Source of the DNA: a bacterium
GTDB taxonomy: Bacteria; B130-G9
DNA length: 54,568 bases
NCBI GenBank assembly: GCA_021160245.1
Contig: JAGHCW010000149.1
Span: 1 to 54,568 of the forward strand
Direction: 5' to 3'
In this document: in pieces, positions 49,506 to 54,568 of the stretch
How the letters are laid out: each line of letters begins with the position of its first letter
Numbering within the stretch: the first letter of the stretch is position 1
Notes under the pieces: model-generated
Databases searched by the model: none
What the model was told of the DNA's origin: nothing
The model's input: the letters and a program-made list of their open reading frames with translations, nothing else
Program-made: the position numbers and the translations under genes

Positions 49506-52500
49506 ATGTTGGCAATACCAGCGAAATCGACCACTATATACATCGCGGCGCTTTGGATAGTGCTGCTTGTTCTAGGAGGCGCAGTCGCATCGGGGCGGGA
49601 GAGCATTGAGCTAGAGGTCGTAGCCGGTAGCTATGACATATCAAGCAATGTTCACCGCCTGGATGTGATTCACATGGAGGGATTCAAGACGATAGGCGCC
49701 CCGGGCTCGCCGAAGCTGCCTCGAGAGGTCCTGGACGTTGCGCTACCGCCGGACGTGGACTGGGATAGCATTAGCGTTACGACGACGGATGTTGAAAAGT
49801 CCCTACTGGACGGGAATTATGACATTGCCCCGGCGCCTCCGATAGCCGCCTGGCCAGAGGGTGGCGAGAAGATCGTCTCATGGGGCGACGCCACTCTCAT
49901 CGAGGACGGTAAGGACATGGCTATCTACCGCAAGGACGCTCATTTCCCGGCCGATAGTGTGCGGATAGAGGCTCTCTCACAGATGAGAAAGTGGAAGTTT
50001 GTCAGGATTGAGTTCACGCCTGTTGCGTATAATCCGATGAGGCGCTCATTGTTGCTGACGACGAGCGCTCGCATCATCGTGGACTACGATCGTGGCGGAG
50101 AGTCCGAATCTCTTGAGCTTCTTAAGGACACTGTCATGGACGATCTGGCCGAGAGCCGTTTTGTCAACTTCGACGAGGCCAGAAAGTGGTATTCCCCCAG
50201 TTGGAGCCTTTCCTCGCGCTTCGGGCCCGGCATTCCATCATACGATTACGTGATCATCACCACAAACGCCATTGAGGCAGGAAGCAGCAAGCTCTCAAGT
50301 TTTGTGACGCACAAGAGCTCGCAGGGCTTCAGCAACGTCGTTGTTATCACTGAAGATGAGTATTCTGGCCTAACCGGACAGGCGCCAAACGGGACCGCGG
50401 AGAAGATGCGGCAATGGCTCATTAACAACTACTCTTATGGAATCGAGTATGTGCTGTTCATTGGTGACCCTGATCCTGCCAGCGGCGACGTCCCAATGAA
50501 GATGTGCTGGCCCAGGTGGGACGAGGCATCTTACAGGGAATCCCCGACCGACTATTTTTATGCCGACTTGACCGGCAACTGGAACAAGGACGGTGATTCA
50601 TACTTTGGCGAATATGGTGACGACACGGGCACCGGTGGAGTTGATCTGACCGCTGAGGTTTATGTGGGCCGAATCCCCGTTTACGGCGGCGATTACACGA
50701 CGCTGGACAACATCTTACAGAAGACGATGGACTATCAAAACGCCACGGGAGGTTTGGCGTGGCGTGACAAGATACTGCTGCCAGAGAGCTTCTCCGATTC
50801 GACCACGGACGGCGCTTATCTTGGCGAGAGCATCATGGACGACTATCTGACGGCAGCCAGCTTCTCGTCATACAAGCTGTACCAACAGGGCGCCTGCGGG
50901 GCCAATTCTACTTTCAGTAGCGACGAGGAGCTCGTGACCAATGCGACCTGGAATCATTGGAAACAGACGGCAAACGCCTACGGGCTAGTTACATGGTGGG
51001 GCCACGGCAGCCAATCTAGCGCCTCAATTGGATACAGTGGGCAATGGTGCGGGACACTGCTTACCGCCTCCAATTGCCCCACCCTCGATGACACCAAGCC
51101 GGCCATCGTCTATCTATGCAGCTGCTTGAATGGGTATCCAGAGAACAGCGGCAACCTCGCCTTCGCCCTGCTTAAGTCCGGAGCGATCGCAGCGGTCGGC
51201 GCATCGCGCGTCTCTTGGTATGGCGTCGGTTGGAACGCGCCTACGAGCGGTTTGACAAACGCAGACCTCGGCTATCAGATGGACAAGAAGATGGCGCAGA
51301 ACTCATATCCGGTTGGCAAGGCGCTTGCGATTGCCAAATCAACTCTAGACCCCTCAACCTACGGCGAGCTCTATATGAATGCCTTTGACTTCAACGTCTA
51401 TGGCGATCCCCAAGTTCATTACGCTCAGGCTGGCAGCGGCAACCAGTATCCCGTGCTCTCAGGTGGGGATGTCGATCCAGATTACGGCAAATCAAGCACA
51501 ACGTTTACGTTCTCCGTGCATTACGACGACGCAGACAGCGACAGCCCTTCGGTCAAGCAGGTCTATATCGATGGCGCCCCTCACGACATGAGCGGCAGCG
51601 GAGCAGACTCCACATATACGTATGCAACAAGCGCTCTCGCCGCAGGCAGCCACAATTACTACTTCTATTTTGAGGACGGCAATGGCGGCTCAGACCGCGA
51701 CCCGGACTCTGGGACGCATTCAGGGCCTGCAGTCGATGACACAGCTCCCTCCTCGAGCTGCAGCAGCCCGACTTATAGCAATAGCACGAGCATCGACGTT
51801 GACTTCGACGCGTCGGATGCCGGGGGCTCCGGTCTCAAGCAGACCAAGTTGTACTACAAATATGAGTCGGGATCGTGGGGGTATCACTCTATTAAGACCG
51901 GCGCCAGCGGAACGTTCAGCTTCACAGCGTCACTCGGCAGTGGAACATACTACTTCCAGACCGTGGCAGAGGACAACGCCGGGAACTTTGAGTCTGCAGC
52001 TTCTGGCAGCGGGGATGATTCCACCATCTACGATGCGACCGATCCCTCCTCGAGCTGCAGCAGCCCGACTTATAGCAATAGCACGAGCATCGACGTTGAC
52101 TTCACAGCCTCGGATACAGGGGGCTCCGGTCTCAAGCAGACCAAGTTGTACTACAAATATGAGTCGGGATCGTGGGGGTATCACTCTACTAAGACCGGCG
52201 CCAGCGGAACGTTCAGCTTCACGGCGGCGGACGGCGAGGGAATGTACTACTTCCAGACCGTGGCAGAGGACAACGCCGGAAACACGGAGGCCGGACCATC
52301 AGGCGACGGCGACGACTCCACCATCTACGATGGGACAGTCCCCTACTCCAGCTGCTCAAGTTCCTCTTATACCAATAATTCAGCCATCACGGTTAGCTTC
52401 AATGCCGCTGACAGCGGCGGCAGCGGGTTGTTCCAGACGAAGCTCTACTACAAGTATGAATCCGATTCATGGACATATCACTCAACTAGGACCACATCGA

Positions 52501-54568
52501 GCGGAACATTCAGCTTCACAGCATCAGATGGTGAGGGCACATACTACTTCCAGACGATAGCTGAGGACCTTGCCGGAAACACGGAGGCCGGACCTGCTGG
52601 CAGCGGGGACGATGCCACTTTCTATGACATCACTGCCCCCTCCTCCAGCTGCACAAGTCCAACGTACGGCGGCGCATCTGGCATACCCGTCTCATTCAAT
52701 GCGTCCGACCCATCAGGAAGCGGAGTAAGCCAGACCGAGCTTTACTACAAGCTCGGCGCCGGCTCGTGGGCCCACTATGCGAATGAGAACGGAACCAGCG
52801 GCTCGTTCAACTTCGTGCCATCTGATGGCGAGGGGACATATTACTTCCAGACCGTCGCGGAGGACAACGCCGGCAACAAAGAGGCCGATCCCTCCGGAAA
52901 CGGCGATGACTCGACTATATATGACGAGGAAGCCCCGTCTTCAAGCTGCACCAGCCCTCAATACAGCACCGTGCCGGAAATCAGTGTGGACTTTATCGCC
53001 TCCGATACCGGCGCAAGCGGTCTTAAGACCACGGAGCTCTGGTACAGCAGAGATGGCGGCTCATGGACACTTTTCGACTCTGAAACTGGCGCCGCGGGGA
53101 CGTTCAATTTCGTCGCGCCATCTGGCGAGGGCGTCTATAATCTCCAGACGATAGCCGAAGATAACGCCGGCAACCGTGAGTCCGGCCCTTCAGGCGAAGG
53201 AGACGACTCCACAACCTACGATGCAACCGCGCCTCAGTCAGCAGGCGCCAGCCCGGAATTCGCCAATACTTCGCCGATTGCCGTGAACTTCGATTCGTCT
53301 GATGAGGTATCAGGCGTATCAGAAATCTGCCTCTTCTACCGATTTGAGGGCGGAACCTGGCAATCATACGAGTGCACATCGGCCACAGTCGGCTCATTCG
53401 ATTTCGAGCCATCTGACGGCGATGGCATCTATGAGTTTTACACGATAGCGACGGATAACACGGGCAACGTTGAGGCGGACCCGGTAGATGTGGATGATTC
53501 CACCGAATACGACACGATTGCCCCTCAGTCATCCTGCACCAGCCCGACGTGTGCCAACGCCTCTCCGATCGCCGTTGACTTCACAGCCAGTGACAGCCCG
53601 TCGTCTGGAGTGGCTGAGACCCGCCTCTTCTATAGATTCAATGGCGGCGATTGGACCGACAGCGAATTGACCGAGACCGGAACGTCTGGCAGTATCGACT
53701 TCGAGCCATCAAACGGCGAGGGCGAGTACGAGTTCTACACAATCGCGACCGATAACGCCGGCAACGTTGAGGCGGCGCCGGGGGAGGCGGACGATTCGAC
53801 TGAATACGATACGACCTCGCCACAGAGCAGCTGCTCATCACCGACGTACTCGAACTCCAACGACATTGCCGTAACCTACAACGCCTCAGACTCAGGCTCC
53901 GGTATCTCATCTGTGAATTTGTGCTACAAATTCGGAGCGGGTGGAAGTTGGACCTTTACCAACCTATTTGATATCGCCACCAGTGGGCAGCTGGATTTTG
54001 TCGCCTCGGACGGCGATGGCGCTTACTACTTCTATACAGTTGCCGAGGATTTGGCCAACAACTTCGAGGCAAACCCCTCCGGCGATGGCGACACATCGAC
54101 AATAATCGATACTGCGCCTCCTGCGAGCAGCTGCGGCAGCCCGGAGTTTGCGAACTCATCGCCGATCGCGGTGAGCTTCACAGCCAACGACAGTTCTTCT
54201 TCCGGCATCGCCTCAGTTGCCCTTTGGTATAGCATCAACGGTGGTGGTTGGACCGACAGCGGCCTTTTTGACACTGGCACAGATGGCGCATTCGATTTCA
54301 TACCGTTGGATGGTGACGGCGAATACGAGTTTTACACAATCGCGACCGATAACGCCGGAAACGTTGAGGCTGCGCCTGGGGCAGCGGACGATTCGACCGG
54401 ATACGACACAGTCGCGCCTCAGTCATCCTGCCAAAGCCCGGAGTTTGCGAACTCATCCCCAATCGCGGTGAGCTTCACAGCCAACGACAGTTCTTCTTCC
54501 GGCATCGCCTCAGTTGCCCTTTGGTATAGCATCAACGGTGGTGGTTGGACCGACAGCGGCCTTTTTGA
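49506..54568 (+). CDS. Gingipain-type (C25) secreted cysteine protease with Ig-like repeats (3' end outside window)
   Basis: 1687 codons open to the window edge without a stop. ATG 49506 follows AAGGAG by nine bases. Signal peptide about 1-30 (IYIAALWIVLLVLGGAVAS); propeptide-like region to about 230 (IGAPGSPKLPREVLDVALPPD is typical of C25 propeptides); catalytic domain about 235-640 with DYVIITTNA, VGRIPVYGG, His500 (WWGHGS) and Cys540 (CSCLNG). A module beginning YPVLSGGDVDPDYG, shared with the subtilase, precedes nine full Ig-like repeats and a tenth cut by the edge. Secretion signals at the true C-terminus are not visible. The 215-base gap before it shows no clear promoter. Confidence 0.9.
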   Translation, partial: MLAIPAKSTTIYIAALWIVLLVLGGAVASGRESIELEVVAGSYDISSNVHRLDVIHMEGFKTIGAPGSPKLPREVLDVALPPDVDWDSISVTTTDVEKSLLDGNYDIAPAPPIAAWPEGGEKIVSWGDATLIEDGKDMAIYRKDAHFPADSVRIEALSQMRKWKFVRIEFTPVAYNPMRRSLLLTTSARIIVDYDRGGESESLELLKDTVMDDLAESRFVNFDEARKWYSPSWSLSSRFGPGIPSYDYVIITTNAIEAGSSKLSSFVTHKSSQGFSNVVVITEDEYSGLTGQAPNGTAEKMRQWLINNYSYGIEYVLFIGDPDPASGDVPMKMCWPRWDEASYRESPTDYFYADLTGNWNKDGDSYFGEYGDDTGTGGVDLTAEVYVGRIPVYGGDYTTLDNILQKTMDYQNATGGLAWRDKILLPESFSDSTTDGAYLGESIMDDYLTAASFSSYKLYQQGACGANSTFSSDEELVTNATWNHWKQTANAYGLVTWWGHGSQSSASIGYSGQWCGTLLTASNCPTLDDTKPAIVYLCSCLNGYPENSGNLAFALLKSGAIAAVGASRVSWYGVGWNAPTSGLTNADLGYQMDKKMAQNSYPVGKALAIAKSTLDPSTYGELYMNAFDFNVYGDPQVHYAQAGSGNQYPVLSGGDVDPDYGKSSTTFTFSVHYDDADSDSPSVKQVYIDGAPHDMSGSGADSTYTYATSALAAGSHNYYFYFEDGNGGSDRDPDSGTHSGPAVDDTAPSSSCSSPTYSNSTSIDVDFDASDAGGSGLKQTKLYYKYESGSWGYHSIKTGASGTFSFTASLGSGTYYFQTVAEDNAGNFESAASGSGDDSTIYDATDPSSSCSSPTYSNSTSIDVDFTASDTGGSGLKQTKLYYKYESGSWGYHSTKTGASGTFSFTAADGEGMYYFQTVAEDNAGNTEAGPSGDGDDSTIYDGTVPYSSCSSSSYTNNSAITVSFNAADSGGSGLFQTKLYYKYESDSWTYHSTRTTSSGTFSFTASDGEGTYYFQTIAEDLAGNTEAGPAGSGDDATFYDITAPSSSCTSPTYGGASGIPVSFNASDPSGSGVSQTELYYKLGAGSWAHYANENGTSGSFNFVPSDGEGTYYFQTVAEDNAGNKEADPSGNGDDSTIYDEEAPSSSCTSPQYSTVPEISVDFIASDTGASGLKTTELWYSRDGGSWTLFDSETGAAGTFNFVAPSGEGVYNLQTIAEDNAGNRESGPSGEGDDSTTYDATAPQSAGASPEFANTSPIAVNFDSSDEVSGVSEICLFYRFEGGTWQSYECTSATVGSFDFEPSDGDGIYEFYTIATDNTGNVEADPVDVDDSTEYDTIAPQSSCTSPTCANASPIAVDFTASDSPSSGVAETRLFYRFNGGDWTDSELTETGTSGSIDFEPSNGEGEYEFYTIATDNAGNVEAAPGEADDSTEYDTTSPQSSCSSPTYSNSNDIAVTYNASDSGSGISSVNLCYKFGAGGSWTFTNLFDIATSGQLDFVASDGDGAYYFYTVAEDLANNFEANPSGDGDTSTIIDTAPPASSCGSPEFANSSPIAVSFTANDSSSSGIASVALWYSINGGGWTDSGLFDTGTDGAFDFIPLDGDGEYEFYTIATDNAGNVEAAPGAADDSTGYDTVAPQSSCQSPEFANSSPIAVSFTANDSSSSGIASVALWYSINGGGWTDSGLF
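51732..54568 (+). repeat. Tandem Ig-like repeats in the C25 protease, some nearly identical in DNA
   Basis: Units of about 297 bases start near 51735, 52035, 52335, 52634, 52934, 53225, 53516, 53813, 54112 and 54412. Units 1 and 2 share a 54-base block exactly (51747 and 52044, 297 apart), and units 9 and 10 are nearly identical with the same 297-base offset right up to the window end. The protein consensus matches the subtilase repeats (SSSCxxPxY, SGLxxTxLYYK, GTYYFQTVAEDNAGN). Confidence 0.9.

Noticed and set aside
51622-52560. Open frame of about 310 codons in another phase of the C25 repeats
   Set aside because: It mirrors the repeat DNA in the wrong frame, is rich in Ser/Arg/Thr and disappears where the repeat sequence varies.
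51732-54568. CRISPR-like array or non-coding satellite
   Set aside because: The 297-base units keep one reading frame, vary mostly at silent or loop positions and encode Ig-like domains.

Overview
The window comes from a Gram-negative bacterium that makes lipid A and has a standard outer membrane: lpxA, lpxB, lpxD, fabZ, bamA, two Skp-like chaperones, lolC/lolD and a C-terminal-Phe porin are present. Base composition is moderately GC-rich, several genes use TTG or GTG starts behind strong Shine-Dalgarno sites, and TAG, TGA and TAA are all used as stops. The gene mix (very large secreted repeat proteins, B12-type radical SAM enzymes, DUF362, a PknB-type kinase) suggests an uncultured lineage, but the sequence alone does not let me name a phylum.

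Layout. 1-4061 (+): two paralogous secreted beta-propeller proteins (the first cut by the window edge) around a small secreted protein. 4084-8063 (-): two tandem B12-binding radical SAM proteins separated by a tiny TM2-like membrane protein, then an RNase Z-like metallo-hydrolase. 8198-9331 (-): a single-gene unit for an unusual membrane-anchored double winged-helix protein, with its own terminator. 9621-24180 (-): a long envelope-biogenesis operon, in transcription order prepilin peptidase, TIM-barrel enzyme, lolC, lolD, clpC, bamA, skp, skp, lpxD, fabZ, lpxA, Gfo/Idh oxidoreductase, lpxB. 24761-26825 (+): a porin and mazG. 26879-28787 (-): a secreted beta-helix protein broken by one in-frame amber codon, followed 13 bases later by a previously unlisted 40-residue Cys/Gly/Ser-rich peptide that looks like a RiPP precursor. 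29537-36997 (+): a 2486-residue subtilisin-like protease with 15 Ig-like repeats. 37106-49290 (-): a second long run, in transcription order kinase, DUF362 ferredoxin-type protein, HU, dnaN, guaA, a degenerate nucleotidyltransferase-fold protein, two TPM-domain proteins, lemA, then a GT2 glycosyltransferase, a methyltransferase and a polytopic membrane protein. 49506-end (+): a gingipain-type (C25) protease carrying the same Ig-like repeats as the subtilase and running off the right edge inside near-identical repeats.

Together: the 9.6-24.2 kb block builds and populates the outer membrane (lipid A, beta-barrel insertion, lipoprotein release), while the plus-strand giants are secreted products that share modules. 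The same Ig-like repeat occurs in two proteases of unrelated catalytic class, and the same C-terminal 'FFPTW' module ends the beta-propeller proteins and the subtilase. The points most worth following up are the peptide at 26879-27001, the shared secreted modules, the amber-interrupted beta-helix gene, the hairpin cluster at 29064-29160, the membrane-tethered winged-helix protein and a tail frameshift in the second TPM gene.
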